Source: Rhizobium leguminosarum bv. trifolii WSM2297
GTDB lineage: Bacteria > Pseudomonadota > Alphaproteobacteria > Rhizobiales > Rhizobiaceae
Reading direction: 5' to 3'
Length of the DNA stretch: 64,000 nt
Assembly: GCF_000271845.1 (NCBI RefSeq)
Contig: NZ_JH719395.1
Location: 1,136,466 to 1,200,465, forward strand
Shown: positions 17,351 through 26,943 of the stretch, piece by piece
Layout: the number at the start of each line of letters is the position of its first letter
Position numbering within the stretch: the first letter of the stretch is position 1
Made by a program: the position numbers and the translations under genes
The notes under the pieces: generated by a model
The model's input: only the letters and a program-made list of their open reading frames with translations
Told to the model about the DNA's origin: nothing
Databases searched by the model: none

Positions 17351-17920
17351 TTACTTCTGGGCAGCCGGCGCGGGAGCCGGTGCAGGAGCCACTGGGCTGT
17401 CGGTTGCCGGCGGCGGCGCCTTGATGACCTTGGAGAGCTCGGCATTGCTCTGCTTTTCCAGGTCGCGGGAAATGCCCTGCGCCCAGATGTCGGCAGCCTT
17501 CGCCGTCTCGCGGGAGGCGACGGGGCCGTCGCGCAGCAGCTTCTTGCCGACATCGGAATTATAGAAGTCGGCGATCGCCTTCAGTTCGTCGGCGGTAAAG
17601 GTCTTGGCATAGGTGAGTGCCGCCTCCTTCTCCAGATCGCCGCGGCGCGGCGCCAGCGCCAGCGCCTGCGCATCGACTGTCGAGGAAATGATGTCCTGGT
17701 AGTTCGGCGAATCCTGGATCAGGCCGGCCTTCAGGCGCTCGGCCAGACCGGGCAGGATGTTGTCGAACTGGGCGGTGGCGCCGATCGCGTCGATCGCGGC
17801 GCGAGACGCCTTCAGTTGCTCCTCGGAGACTTCCTGCGCCTTGACGGCGGAGCCGAAGGCAAGCCCGGAAAGAACGATGGTCGCAGCGGCAAAACGGCCA
17901 AGACCTGCAATGTTCATCAT
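17351..17920 (-). CDS. DUF2059 secreted protein
   Basis: A 189-residue protein with a signal peptide (FAAATIVLSGLAFGSAVKAQ, cleavage after KAQ or before it) and the helical DUF2059 domain: TFTADELKAIADFYNSDVGK and KLLRDGPVASRETAKAADIW. A proline-alanine tail (APAPAPAPAAQK) ends it. The family is periplasmic and of unknown function. It is 15 bases downstream of rpiA on the same strand and shares its transcript, ending at the hairpin 17299-17328. Confidence 0.9.
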   Translation of the reverse strand: MMNIAGLGRFAAATIVLSGLAFGSAVKAQEVSEEQLKASRAAIDAIGATAQFDNILPGLAERLKAGLIQDSPNYQDIISSTVDAQALALAPRRGDLEKEAALTYAKTFTADELKAIADFYNSDVGKKLLRDGPVASRETAKAADIWAQGISRDLEKQSNAELSKVIKAPPPATDSPVAPAPAPAPAAQK

Positions 17921-17935
17921 GAGTGTATGCTCCTG

Positions 17936-18634
17936 TTATCTGTTTGCCTGCAGCGTGCGCGCACCTGCAGGACCGGCAATGATCGCAAGTGCCGCCATAT
18001 TGATAAAGAGCCCGTGTTCGACGACGCCGGGTATGGAATTCAGCTCGCTCGAAAGCGCCTCTGCATCAGGAATGCGGCCAAAAGATGCATCGATAATGTG
18101 ATGGCCGCCATCCGTGGTAAACTCTCCGTCACCGGATTGGCGCAGGCTGAGTTCGCCGGAAAGGCCGAGCCGGGCAGCGACCTTCTCGATCGCAATCCGT
18201 GTCGAGACCAGCCCGAACGGATTGACCTCGATCGGCAGCGCGTAGGCGCCGAGCGTGTCGACCAGCTTGCTCTCGTCGGCAATGACGATCATCCGCTCGG
18301 AAGCGGCCGCGACGATCTTTTCGCGCAGCAACGCGCCGCCGCCGCCTTTGATCAATCGGAGCGCCGGATCGACCTCGTCGGCGCCATCGATCGTCAGGTC
18401 GAGTGCCGGCAGTTCGTCAAGCGACTTCAGCGGCACGCCGAGTTCGACGCAAAGCCGCGCCGTCCGTTCAGACGTCGGAACGCCTTCGACCCTGAAGCCG
18501 CCAGCGACCTTCTCTGCCAGCAGACGAACGAATTCTTCCGCCGTGCTGCCCGTGCCGATGCCGAGCCGCATTCCATCTTCGACATGGGCGAGTGCGGCCG
18601 CGGCGGCCTTGATCTTCATTTCGCGCGCATCCAT
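17936..18634 (-). CDS. rpiA: ribose-5-phosphate isomerase A
   Basis: Interconverts ribose 5-phosphate and ribulose 5-phosphate in the pentose phosphate pathway. 232 residues from ATG 18634, which has AGGAG upstream; the longer frame to 18733 lacks one. Family motifs are complete: [12 protein letters not shown] (phosphate loop), [10 protein letters not shown] and [15 protein letters not shown] with the catalytic Glu and Lys. It heads a two-gene unit with the DUF2059 gene. Confidence 0.97.
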   Translation of the reverse strand: MDAREMKIKAAAAALAHVEDGMRLGIGTGSTAEEFVRLLAEKVAGGFRVEGVPTSERTARLCVELGVPLKSLDELPALDLTIDGADEVDPALRLIKGGGGALLREKIVAAASERMIVIADESKLVDTLGAYALPIEVNPFGLVSTRIAIEKVAARLGLSGELSLRQSGDGEFTTDGGHHIIDASFGRIPDAEALSSELNSIPGVVEHGLFINMAALAIIAGPAGARTLQANR

Positions 18635-18859
18635 GCGCCGCCAGCTCCTGATATTGCGTTCGATGTGCTGTTTACACGGCTCGCCTGGCAAACGAAAGTC
18701 AAAATCATCACGGAAAATGAAAAGCCGAAACAAATGCCTGCGGCCTTCCCGGCGAGCATCCCGGCGTTGCTTTCCGCCGCGCGATCGCCTACCTCAGGAC
18801 CGATCCATCGTTCCGGGGCGACCTGTCGTTCCCTGCATTCGTTCTGCCGAGGACCACCC

Positions 18860-19609
18860 GTGGCTTCAGAACGACCCATCGCGCAAAGAGACAAAGCCTT
18901 GACCCCTTCTCACGCTCGCCCGGCACTCATCGTCTTCGATCTCGACGGTACCCTTCTCGACACCCATACGGATCTGGTCGAGAGCCTGAACCATACGATC
19001 GCAGCCCTTGGCCTCGACCCGGTCAGCTATGACGACCTCACCCATCTCGTCGGACACGGCGCGCGCGTGATGATCGAGCGTGCCTGCCGCCTGCGCGGTC
19101 ATCCGCTCGAAAGCGACGCCCTGCCGCCGCTGGTCGAGCGCTTCGTCGCCCACTATGCCGCAAACATGCCCGGCCGTACCGAGCCCTATCCCGGCCTCGT
19201 CGCCGCGATGGACCGGCTTAAATCTGCCGGTTACCGCCTCGCCGTCTGCACCAACAAGATGGAGAGCCTGGCGCTCGGGCTGCTCGACAAGCTCGATCTC
19301 ACCGGCTATTTCGCCGCCATATCAGGCGGCGACAGCTTCGCCGTACGCAAGCCCGACGCCCGCCACCTCACCGGCACCATCGAACGCGCCGGCGGCGACA
19401 TCGCCCGCACCGTGATGATCGGCGACAGCATTAACGACATCGCCGTCGCCAGAAATGCCGGCGTGCCGTCGATTGCCGTTCCTTTCGGTTATTCCGATGT
19501 GCCGGTTTCCAACCTCGACCCGGATATAATTATTACCCATTACGATGAGCTGACGCCGGAACTGGTGGAGAGGCTATTGCGGGAGTTTGCGGCGAAGGTC
19601 GCCGTTTAG
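18860..19609 (+). CDS. gph: phosphoglycolate phosphatase (HAD family)
   Basis: Removes phosphate from 2-phosphoglycolate. HAD motif I is FDLDGTLLDTHTDLVESLN, motif II region AVCTNKMESLALGL, motif III/IV MIGDSINDIAVARNAGVP, all intact. The open frame continues upstream over rpiA, but the real start is near here: GTG 18860 has GAGGA six bases before it, giving 249 residues, while TTG 18899 (LTPSHARPALIVFD) is the alternative with a weaker site. The enzyme clears phosphoglycolate from DNA repair or from Rubisco-type oxygenation. It is divergent from rpiA. Confidence 0.93.
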   Translation: MASERPIAQRDKALTPSHARPALIVFDLDGTLLDTHTDLVESLNHTIAALGLDPVSYDDLTHLVGHGARVMIERACRLRGHPLESDALPPLVERFVAHYAANMPGRTEPYPGLVAAMDRLKSAGYRLAVCTNKMESLALGLLDKLDLTGYFAAISGGDSFAVRKPDARHLTGTIERAGGDIARTVMIGDSINDIAVARNAGVPSIAVPFGYSDVPVSNLDPDIIITHYDELTPELVERLLREFAAKVAV

Positions 19610-19636
19610 ATGCGAGGCGCCTCTGACCGGTTTCCG

Positions 19637-19818
19637 TGCACCCCCCTCTGGTCTGCCGACCATCTCCCCCACAAGGGGGGGGAGATTGGCCAGAGGCCTG
19701 ATTTTCGCACATCACTAACGTTGCGCAGTTTCCGGCGCTGATTATTTCTGGAAACCGGCGCTCCCGGTCAATCTCCCTCCTTGTGGGGGAGATGTCCGGC
19801 AGGACAGAAGGGGGTACC
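19637..19818. repeat. rhizobial long inverted-repeat element, copy 1
   Basis: About 180 bases bounded by arms of roughly 38 bases containing CATCTCCCCCACAAGG on the left and its complement on the right. Each arm holds a small stem around TGCC (TGGTC-TGCC-GACCA left; TGTCC-TGCC-GGACA right). Related copies occur at 33187-33375, 37459-37640 and, more distantly, 47756-47911. It fills the space between gph and the L,D-transpeptidase gene; no ORF is supported here. Confidence 0.85.
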
Positions 19819-19850
19819 ACACTGCACACCCTATCCGAAGGACCACTGCC

Positions 19851-19883
19851 AAAAACAAAACGGGCGGCCCAAAGACCGCCCGT
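19851..19883 (-). terminator. rho-independent terminator of the L,D-transpeptidase gene
   Basis: ACGGGCGG (19860-19867), loop CCCAAAGA, CCGCCCGT (19876-19883); on the minus strand it is followed by TTTTGTTTTT. It lies 23 bases after the stop of the gene at 19906-21816. Confidence 0.85.
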
Positions 19884-19905
19884 TCAATCACCCAATAAAC
19901 CTACG

Positions 19906-21816
19906 TCAGATCTGCGCGCCACGCGCCTTTGTCGTCGCGTCGAAAGCCTTGTCGACATAGGCATCGCGGCCATAGACGTCGTCGAAATATTCCACCACGC
20001 CGTCCTTGTTCGGCCAGGCGGTGAAATAGGAAACGTAGACCGGGATCCTCTGCGGCACCTTCACCGCATGGTTCTGGCCGGTGGCGATCTGCTTGGCGAC
20101 GTCGTCGACGGTCGTGCCGAGCACGGCGGCGGCCATCGCACGCGGATTGGCGAGACGCACGCAGCCGTGGCTGAGCGCCCGCATATCGCGTTTGAAGAAG
20201 CTCTTCGACGGCGTGTCGTGCATGTAGATCGCGTGGCTGTTCGGGAACAGGATCTTCAGTTCGCCGAGCGCATTGTCGCTGCTCGGCGGCTGGCGCACCG
20301 AGACGTTATCGGTCGAGCCGTACCAATCGACACTCGATGAAGCGACGGCATGGCCGTTCACCTCGACCTCATAGCCGAGCTGGTCGAGATAGTTCGGATC
20401 CGAACGCAGCTTTGGCAGCATCTCGTTGATGATGATCGACTGCGGCACGCCCCAGAACGGGTTGAACTCCACGGTCTCGATCTCGTCGTCGAAGAAATAG
20501 GTCTGATTGTTCTTGCCGCCGACAACGACGCGCATCGACAGCTGTTCCTTGCCGTCATTGTGGTAATAGACCATGTAGGCCGGCTGGTTGATCATGACGT
20601 AGCGGGAACCGAGATCCTCCGGCAGCCAGCGCGCCTGTTCCATGGCGACGACGAGCTTGTCGATCTTCGAGGCATTGGTATCGCCGCCGGTCATGGCGCG
20701 CACGGTCGCCTGGCCGATGACCCCATCGGCCTTCAGTCCGCGTTCCTTCTGGAAATCCTCGACCAGCGAGACGATATCGGGTGAATAGTCGATGCTGCCC
20801 GCGTAAGCGGCAAGCGTTGCCGCGTGATCGGTCTTCAGTGTTTCGGAACCGTGCTTGCCGATCGCCTTGACGATGTTGGCAATCTCCGGCGAGCTCTCAC
20901 CGGGCTTCAGCAGCTTGTCGAGCGAAACAACGATTCGCTCCTCATTGCCGCCATCGGCGGCGCGAAGCTTGGCAAGCTCCGACTTCAGCGCCTCGAACTG
21001 CGGACCGTCAGGCGAACGATTGGCGATGTAGGCGCCGACATCGGGGCTCATGCGGGCAAGCTTCAGCACCGGCGCCAGGTTGACGGCCTTGCGCTGGAAG
21101 TCGTGATAGCCGGAAATTTTGTTCGGATCGACGCGCCCACGCACGGTGTCCTGCACGAAAGCCAGCACCTTGGCCGACAGTTCGAGCTCGAACTGCGTCA
21201 GCGCCCGGTCACGGAAGGCCGGATCGGGATTGGCCGGGTCGATCGCCGGCGTCTGAACGACGTAATCCGCCGGGTCGAGACCGACGGAAGCCGCATCGGC
21301 AAGGGCGGCCATCGCCGACTTGGCGCGGTCGTTGATCTGGTTGCCGTCGACCCAGACGAGCGGATTGCGGCTGTCGCCGTAATAGGCTTCGAGCGCTTTT
21401 GCGACGTCGGCGTTGGCGCGCACCTTGGCCTGCGCCAGGAAACGTCGCTGCACGGCGGGTTCGGCGCTGGCATCGCCGCTCGCGGAAACATCGGCGACCG
21501 CGCCGGTAACAATCGGATCGGCGAACTTGCTGGTATCGACGAACTGCAGCGTTTCGGTTTTATAAGTATAATAACGCGGGCCGCTCACCTTCGGCAGCGG
21601 CGCTTCCGGATCGAGCCCGCCGAGCGAGCCGCCGACGCCGTTGCGCGGCACCGGACGACCGGGCGCCTGATCCATGAAGATGGTGCTCTGGGTCCGCTGC
21701 CTGTCGCCGCGCAGCATGTCCATCAATGTATAAGCATGCGCTGGTGCGGCACTCATAACTGCCACGCCGCAGGAAATTGCCAATGCGGATGCCGCGCTTT
21801 TCAAAACGAACGTCAT
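19906..21816 (-). CDS. L,D-transpeptidase (YcbB/LdtD type) with peptidoglycan-binding domain
   Basis: Periplasmic enzyme that forms 3-3 crosslinks in peptidoglycan or attaches proteins to it. 636 residues: signal peptide (LAISCGVAVMSAAPAHA), a long helical YcbB-type region, a PG-binding module near residue 350 (SLVEDFQKERGLKADGVIGQ), then the YkuD catalytic domain with MHDTPSKSFFKRDMRALSHG followed by CVRLANP, the Cys being the nucleophile. Length and order match the YcbB-like branch that is abundant in Rhizobiales, which elongate at the pole with many 3-3 links. Start ATG 21816. A long inverted repeat lies between it and the divergent fumC. Confidence 0.95.
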   Translation of the reverse strand: MTFVLKSAASALAISCGVAVMSAAPAHAYTLMDMLRGDRQRTQSTIFMDQAPGRPVPRNGVGGSLGGLDPEAPLPKVSGPRYYTYKTETLQFVDTSKFADPIVTGAVADVSASGDASAEPAVQRRFLAQAKVRANADVAKALEAYYGDSRNPLVWVDGNQINDRAKSAMAALADAASVGLDPADYVVQTPAIDPANPDPAFRDRALTQFELELSAKVLAFVQDTVRGRVDPNKISGYHDFQRKAVNLAPVLKLARMSPDVGAYIANRSPDGPQFEALKSELAKLRAADGGNEERIVVSLDKLLKPGESSPEIANIVKAIGKHGSETLKTDHAATLAAYAGSIDYSPDIVSLVEDFQKERGLKADGVIGQATVRAMTGGDTNASKIDKLVVAMEQARWLPEDLGSRYVMINQPAYMVYYHNDGKEQLSMRVVVGGKNNQTYFFDDEIETVEFNPFWGVPQSIIINEMLPKLRSDPNYLDQLGYEVEVNGHAVASSSVDWYGSTDNVSVRQPPSSDNALGELKILFPNSHAIYMHDTPSKSFFKRDMRALSHGCVRLANPRAMAAAVLGTTVDDVAKQIATGQNHAVKVPQRIPVYVSYFTAWPNKDGVVEYFDDVYGRDAYVDKAFDATTKARGAQI

Positions 21817-21923
21817 ATATCTTCCAGTCCCGGTGTCATGCTGTTCTCAGCTCAAATCCCGCGATACTCAGCGTCCGGCTCATTGATCAGAAACCGGCCT
21901 GCGCCGCCAGCGCCGGCGGACTC

Positions 21924-21977
21924 AATTTTGTGTGACGGAGACCCTGCACGGCGCCGTGCAGAAGTTCACACAAAATT
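21924..21977. repeat. large two-part inverted repeat between ldt and fumC
   Basis: Outer arms AATTTTGTGTGA (21924-21935) and TCACACAAAATT (21966-21977) enclose a perfect 18-bp palindrome CTGCACGGC/GCCGTGCAG (21944-21961). The rest of the 398-base gap 21817-22214 is AT-rich with no supported gene. The element could be a terminator-like barrier, a binding site, or a mobile palindrome. Confidence 0.75.
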
Positions 21978-22214
21978 ATGAAATTATTAGTTAATTTTTT
22001 ACCCAATTTTCGCATCCGGGCCAGTGGGGCGAAAACGCTCAGACGCATAAAATTTTCAAAGTGGCCTAAAAAGCACGCCCCATAACCCGCGCAAACATGA
22101 CTTTCGATTTCAATATTTCGTAGGGCGTCCGGTTTTCTTGTCGGGCTTTCCAACCTATAAGACCTCATCCTTTGAAGATGACCGAAAACAGCATGTAAAG
22201 GGAAGGCAAGGCCG

Positions 22215-23606
22215 ATGACCGCAACCCGTACCGAAACCGATACTTTTGGCCCGATCGACGTCGCCGCCGACCGATATTGGGGCGCCCAGGCCGAACGTTC
22301 GCTTGGCAATTTCAAGATCGGCTGGGAAAAGCAACCGCTGTCGATCGTGCGCGCACTTGGCATCGTCAAACAGGCGGCCGCCCGCGCCAACATATCCCTC
22401 GGCCAGCTCGATCCCGCTCTCGGCCAAGCCATCATCGATGCCGCCCAGGAAGTAATCGACGGCAAGCTCGACGAGCATTTTCCGCTTGTCGTCTGGCAGA
22501 CCGGTTCGGGTACGCAGTCCAACATGAATGCCAACGAAGTAATCTCCAATCGCGCTATAGAAATGCTCGGCGGCGTCATGGGTTCCAAGAAGCCGGTGCA
22601 CCCGAACGATCACGTCAATATGAGCCAGTCGTCGAACGACACCTACCCGACGGCGATGCACATCGCCTGCGCCGAACGGATCGCCCATCACCTGCTGCCC
22701 GCCCTCAAACATCTGCATGCCGCCCTCGACATGAAGGTCACGGAATTCAGCCACATCATCAAGATCGGCCGCACCCATACCCAGGATGCGACGCCGCTGA
22801 CGCTCGGCCAGGAATTTTCGGGTTATGCCGCCCAGGTCGGCTCCGCCATCAAGCGCATCGAAATGACCCTGCCCGGCCTCTGCGAGCTTGCCCAGGGCGG
22901 CACTGCCGTCGGCACCGGCCTCAATGCGCCGATGGGCTTTGCCGAAAAGGTCGCCGAAGAGATCGCCGCCATAACCGCCATGCCCTTCGTCACCGCGCCG
23001 AACAAGTTCGAGGCGCTCGCCTCGCATGACTCGATGGTGTTTTCCCATGGCGCCATCAATGCGGCGGCGGCCGCGCTGTTCAAGATCGCCAACGACATTC
23101 GCCTGCTCGGCTCGGGCCCGCGCGCCGGCCTCGGCGAGCTGGCGCTGCCGGAAAACGAGCCCGGCTCCTCGATCATGCCGGGCAAGGTTAACCCGACCCA
23201 GTGCGAGGCGCTGACGCAGGTCTGCATCCATATCTTCGGCAATCACGCAGCACTAACCTTCGCCGATAGCCAGGGCCATTTCGAGCTCAACGTCTACAAT
23301 CCGATGATGGCCTATAATTTCCTGCAGTCGGTGCAGCTGCTGGCCGACGCCGCCGTCTCCTTCACCGACAACTGCGTCGTCGGCATCGAGGCGCGCGAGG
23401 ACAACATCAAGGCAGGCCTCGAACGCTCGCTGATGCTGGTGACCGCACTCGCCCCGAAGATCGGCTACGACGCCGCCGCCAAGATCGCCAAAACAGCGCA
23501 TAAGAACGGCACGACGCTGAAGGAAGAGGCCCTTGCCAGCGGCTTGGTGACATCGGAAGAGTACGACGAGATCGTGCGCCCGGAAACGATGATCGGGCCG
23601 AAGTAG
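22215..23606 (+). CDS. fumC: fumarate hydratase class II
   Basis: Iron-independent fumarase of the citric acid cycle (fumarate to L-malate). 463 residues with the superfamily signature [15 protein letters not shown] near residue 317, [14 protein letters not shown] and [13 protein letters not shown], and the catalytic His region [20 protein letters not shown] 22215 has GGCAAGG upstream. A class I (iron-sulfur) fumarase lies 1.2 kb downstream on the same strand with one minus-strand gene between, so the strain has both oxygen-stable and oxygen-sensitive enzymes close together. Confidence 0.97.
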   Translation: MTATRTETDTFGPIDVAADRYWGAQAERSLGNFKIGWEKQPLSIVRALGIVKQAAARANISLGQLDPALGQAIIDAAQEVIDGKLDEHFPLVVWQTGSGTQSNMNANEVISNRAIEMLGGVMGSKKPVHPNDHVNMSQSSNDTYPTAMHIACAERIAHHLLPALKHLHAALDMKVTEFSHIIKIGRTHTQDATPLTLGQEFSGYAAQVGSAIKRIEMTLPGLCELAQGGTAVGTGLNAPMGFAEKVAEEIAAITAMPFVTAPNKFEALASHDSMVFSHGAINAAAAALFKIANDIRLLGSGPRAGLGELALPENEPGSSIMPGKVNPTQCEALTQVCIHIFGNHAALTFADSQGHFELNVYNPMMAYNFLQSVQLLADAAVSFTDNCVVGIEAREDNIKAGLERSLMLVTALAPKIGYDAAAKIAKTAHKNGTTLKEEALASGLVTSEEYDEIVRPETMIGPK

Positions 23607-23631
23607 GAAGGTCGCAAAGGCCACAGCCGCC

Positions 23632-23732
23632 GCCCATCCGGCTGCCGCCACCAACCGGGGTCGAGCCACAGGTCTCGACCCGTCCTTCGGACCCCCGCTC
23701 GCGGGGAGAAGGGGATATGCCGCAACGCCTCG
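23632..23732. repeat. intergenic repeat, family 2, copy 1
   Basis: About 100 bases, from GCCCATCCGGCTGCCGCC to ATATGCCGCAACGCCTCG, that recur in inverted orientation at 58992-59092 with roughly 85 % identity by eye. Internal parts are palindromic (GGTCGAG...CTCGACC). It fills the gap after fumC. Confidence 0.8.
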
Positions 23733-23744
23733 ACTCCCTCCAGC

Positions 23745-24578
23745 CTATAGCAAGGCAAACAGCGAAAAATTGTCCATCACGACAGAATTGCCCATGAAGT
23801 CGAAACGGATTTCTTCGATGTCTTCGAGATTGACCTCGAGAGTGGGGCCGGTGACCTCGAGTTCCTGCTGATAGACGATCTGGCCGTCGTTCAGCGCGGT
23901 GAGCGTCAGGTGAAAGGGCGCTGCCGACAATTCGGCAATCGAAACGCTCTGAAAGGTGAATTCCCCGCCATCGAGCATTTTCAAGCTTACGGGCGCAGAA
24001 CCGGGCGATAGAACGGTATCGCTGAAACCGTCCTCGGTGATGGCGTTGACGCCCGGGATCGTGTCGTAGACGATGCCGTTCAGAAGCGTCACCTCGTGGC
24101 TGCCATTCACCGAGAGCGCAAAGTTGCGATAGTCAGGCAGAGAGAAATTATCGGCTCTCGATAAGACGCCCAGATCGTCGAAATTCAGGATTTCGTGGTA
24201 TTTTTCGCCTACGTCGACGCCGTCGATCGCAAGGGTCAGCACGCCGAGGTCCGTGCCTCCTGAGCCATCGGACATCTTGAAGCTCAGCTTCTCGATGAGC
24301 TGATCGTATTTCGTTAAATTTTTCACGACGTCGAGCGTGTAGTCCAGCTCGTACTCGAAGTGACCGTCAGGTTTCAGTTTGAAGGTTCCGTATTCGCCCC
24401 TTATGATCGTTTCGTGGTCAGGCCCATGTTTGGCGTCGATACGCACGCCATTGACGAAGCGAACATACATGTCCGCTCCCTCGGGATCGCTGGAGAGGCG
24501 CAGCAGATTCCCACGGATCCAATTGTCTTCGAAAAAAACGAGAAGGTCGTCGACAGCAGTTGGCTTTGCATTTGTCAT
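23745..24578 (-). CDS. VCBS/cadherin-like domain protein
   Basis: A 277-residue acidic protein. The beginning PTAVDDLLVFFEDNWIRGNL and GEYGTFKLKPDGHFEYELDY match the VCBS/cadherin-like repeat that occurs in large RTX adhesins (..AVDD.....ED..., GTY G.L.....G.Y.Y). There is one such module, then a beta-rich region ending in NLEDIEEIRFDFMGNSVVMDNFSL, a jelly-roll-like pattern. No signal peptide or RTX nonapeptide is present, so secretion by a type I system from the C-terminus is possible but unproven. Start ATG 24578 with GGGGC upstream. It sits between the two fumarase genes, on the opposite strand. Confidence 0.7.
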   Translation of the reverse strand: MTNAKPTAVDDLLVFFEDNWIRGNLLRLSSDPEGADMYVRFVNGVRIDAKHGPDHETIIRGEYGTFKLKPDGHFEYELDYTLDVVKNLTKYDQLIEKLSFKMSDGSGGTDLGVLTLAIDGVDVGEKYHEILNFDDLGVLSRADNFSLPDYRNFALSVNGSHEVTLLNGIVYDTIPGVNAITEDGFSDTVLSPGSAPVSLKMLDGGEFTFQSVSIAELSAAPFHLTLTALNDGQIVYQQELEVTGPTLEVNLEDIEEIRFDFMGNSVVMDNFSLFALL

Positions 24579-24771
24579 TGGAAGCCCCGGCAAGTTAACG
24601 CTGCCGGGAATATGTACCGGCCTCGAACAGAAGGCAACTTGAAGTCGTCTTTTTGTCGGACCGATCTCGACGGTTCGCCTCATCCGCCGCGCGTGGTCCT
24701 GATTGCTTTTGCCCCGCAGCGGATTTAGACCGGTTCCAATCTAGCGACGCCCTACCAGAAAGGTCACTTAG

Positions 24772-26379
24772 ATGGCTGACGATCTCTTCCCCCTCGGCAA
24801 GGATGCCACCCTCTATCGCAAGCTCAGCGGCGACCATGTCTCGGTCGACACGTTCAAGGGCCAGGAGATCCTGACCGTCGAGCCGGAAGGCATCCGCCTG
24901 CTTGCCGAAACCGCCTTTGCCGACATCAACCACCTGCTGCGCCCCGGCCATTTGAAGCAGCTCGCCTCGATCCTCGACGACCCCGAGGCGACCGACAACG
25001 ACCGCTTCGTCGCCTACGATCTCTTGAAGAACGCCAATATCGCCGCCGGTGGCGTGCTGCCCATGTGCCAGGACACCGGCACGGCGATCATCATGGGCAA
25101 GAAAGGCCGCAGGGTCTGGACCGAGGGCGAGGATACGGCGGCGCTGGCCCGCGGCGTCATGGACGCCTATGAGAAAAAGAACCTGCGTTACTCCCAGTTG
25201 GCACCGGTCAAAATGTTCGAAGAGAAGAACACCAAGAACAACCTGCCGGCCCAGATCGACATCTATGAGGAAGGCACCGACGCCTACGAGTTCCTCTTCG
25301 TTGCCAAGGGCGGCGGCTCGGCCAACAAGACCTTTCTCTATCAGGGCACGCCTTCGCTGCTGACCCATGACCGGATGATCGACTTCCTTAAGGAGAAGAT
25401 CCTGACGTTAGGGACGGCAGCCTGTCCTCCTTATCATCTGGCGATCGTCATCGGCGGCACCTCGGCCGAGATGAACCTGAAAACCGTCAAGCTCGCCTCG
25501 ACCCGCTATCTCGACGAACTGCCGACCGAGGGTTCCGAGAGTGGTCACGCCTTCCGCGACATCGAGATGGAGAAGGAAATCCACAAGCTGACACAGCAGA
25601 TGGGCGTCGGTGCCCAGTTTGGCGGCAAGTATTTCTGTCATGACGTGCGTGTCATCCGCCTGCCCCGCCACGGCGCCTCGCTGCCGATCGGTCTCGGCGT
25701 CTCCTGTTCCGCCGATCGCCAGGCCAAGGGCAAAATCACCCGCGACGGCATTTTCATCGAGCAGCTCGAAACCGATCCGTCGAAATACATGCCTGAAATC
25801 GACGAGGCGAAACTGTCTGAATCGACCGTCCGCATCGACCTCAACCGGCCGATGGCCGACGTGCTGGCCGAGCTCTCCAGGCATCCCGTCAAGACCCGCC
25901 TGTCCCTGACCGGCACCATCATCGTCGCCCGCGACCTTGCCCATGCCAAGATTCGCGAACGGCTGGAAAAGGGCGAAGGCATGCCCGAATACCTGAAAAA
26001 TCACCCGGTCTATTATGCCGGTCCCGCCAAGACGCCGGCCGGTTACGCCTCCGGCTCCTTCGGCCCGACGACGGCCGGCCGCATGGATAGTTACGTCGAC
26101 CAGTTCCAGTCCTTCGGCGGCTCGATGGTGATGCTTGCCAAGGGCAACCGCTCGCGCGCCGTGCGCGAGGCCTGCAAGAAACATGGTGGCTTCTACCTCG
26201 GCTCGATCGGCGGCCCCGCCGCCCGCCTCGCCCAGGACTGTATCCGCAAGGTCGAAGTGTTCGAATATCCCGAACTCGGCATGGAAGCAGTCTGGAAGAT
26301 CGAAGTCGAGGATTTCCCCGCCTTCATCGTCATCGACGACAAGGGCAATGATTTCTTCCAGGAATTGAACCTGGGGTGA
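24772..26379 (+). CDS. fumarate hydratase class I (iron-sulfur)
   Basis: 4Fe-4S hydro-lyase converting fumarate to malate. The 535 residues fit the single-chain FumA/FumB form: an alpha-type domain with the cluster ligand in [28 protein letters not shown] and [20 protein letters not shown], then a beta-type domain from about residue 370 with [20 protein letters not shown] precedes ATG 24772. Class I enzymes are oxygen-labile, so they suit microaerobic growth such as in nodules; fumC at 22215 would cover aerobic or iron-poor conditions. Confidence 0.95.
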   Translation: MADDLFPLGKDATLYRKLSGDHVSVDTFKGQEILTVEPEGIRLLAETAFADINHLLRPGHLKQLASILDDPEATDNDRFVAYDLLKNANIAAGGVLPMCQDTGTAIIMGKKGRRVWTEGEDTAALARGVMDAYEKKNLRYSQLAPVKMFEEKNTKNNLPAQIDIYEEGTDAYEFLFVAKGGGSANKTFLYQGTPSLLTHDRMIDFLKEKILTLGTAACPPYHLAIVIGGTSAEMNLKTVKLASTRYLDELPTEGSESGHAFRDIEMEKEIHKLTQQMGVGAQFGGKYFCHDVRVIRLPRHGASLPIGLGVSCSADRQAKGKITRDGIFIEQLETDPSKYMPEIDEAKLSESTVRIDLNRPMADVLAELSRHPVKTRLSLTGTIIVARDLAHAKIRERLEKGEGMPEYLKNHPVYYAGPAKTPAGYASGSFGPTTAGRMDSYVDQFQSFGGSMVMLAKGNRSRAVREACKKHGGFYLGSIGGPAARLAQDCIRKVEVFEYPELGMEAVWKIEVEDFPAFIVIDDKGNDFFQELNLG

Positions 26380-26414
26380 TTGCGGCAGGTGCCATTCGAC
26401 GCCCAGCGGATTTT

Positions 26415-26594
26415 CTACCGCAGCGCCCCGTTCGAAATATCCGCCGCATTCACCACGTCACCGTCATCCACCCTCGCCAGGATTTCCGTCCGGAATGCGC
26501 TGGCGAGGAAGCCGCTCTGCTCCAGCAGCAACGCGCCTACGGTCATGACGGCGACGGTGAGGATGGCGAAAGAAATATGGCGCGACCTTTGCAT
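26415..26594 (-). CDS. small membrane protein (59 aa)
   Basis: ATG 26594 to TAG 26415. One hydrophobic helix (FAILTVAVMTVGALLL) near the start, then SGFLASAFRTEILARVDD and a polar tail. The start lies four bases after the stop of a second small ORF (26598-26834), as in an operon. The ribosome site is weak (CAGGCG). Codon use is typical of the genome. Function unknown. Confidence 0.5.
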   Translation of the reverse strand: MQRSRHISFAILTVAVMTVGALLLEQSGFLASAFRTEILARVDDGDVVNAADISNGALR

Positions 26595-26597
26595 GTT

Positions 26598-26834
26598 TCA
26601 CGCCTGAATTTGCAGGCTGTGACCGAGGCCGCGGTCGGCAAGTATCGTTACAAAATACCCGTTCTGAAATATGAGGCGGCCAAAACAAGCTGTCGACAAG
26701 ATGAATATGATCCCCAACGCACAGAAGAACTGTAAGTTTTTCGGACACTGCTCCCGCGTAACGGGTATGCACCGTCTCGCAAAATATACATTTTCCCGTG
26801 CAGAATCATAGGCCTGCATGAAGAATTGGCCCAT
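26598..26834 (-). CDS. possible small membrane protein (78 aa)
   Basis: ATG 26834 to TGA 26598. After a polar start (QAYDSARENVYFARRC) a hydrophobic helix follows (LQFFCALGIIFILSTACFG). It is AT-richer than its surroundings and has no clear ribosome site; ATG 26819 is an alternative. Tight spacing with the next small ORF is the best argument for it. Confidence 0.35.
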   Translation of the reverse strand: MGQFFMQAYDSARENVYFARRCIPVTREQCPKNLQFFCALGIIFILSTACFGRLIFQNGYFVTILADRGLGHSLQIQA

Positions 26835-26943
26835 GAAGCAGTTGTCGTATGTAATCTTTGGTATATGTCGCTTTAATCTTTTCCCAAGAAATTTAAGCTA
26901 ACAACTAAAATATTGCCTTTGAATATATGAGGAGTATCGCCGG

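Noticed and set aside
17315..18859. Long upstream extension of the gph frame over the DUF2059 and rpiA genes
   Set aside because: Antisense to two well-supported genes; HAD motif I lies just after the chosen start.
21978..22085. 35-codon ORF upstream of fumC as a leader peptide
   Set aside because: No aromatic or repeated regulatory codons, no terminator before fumC, and a basic low-complexity end.
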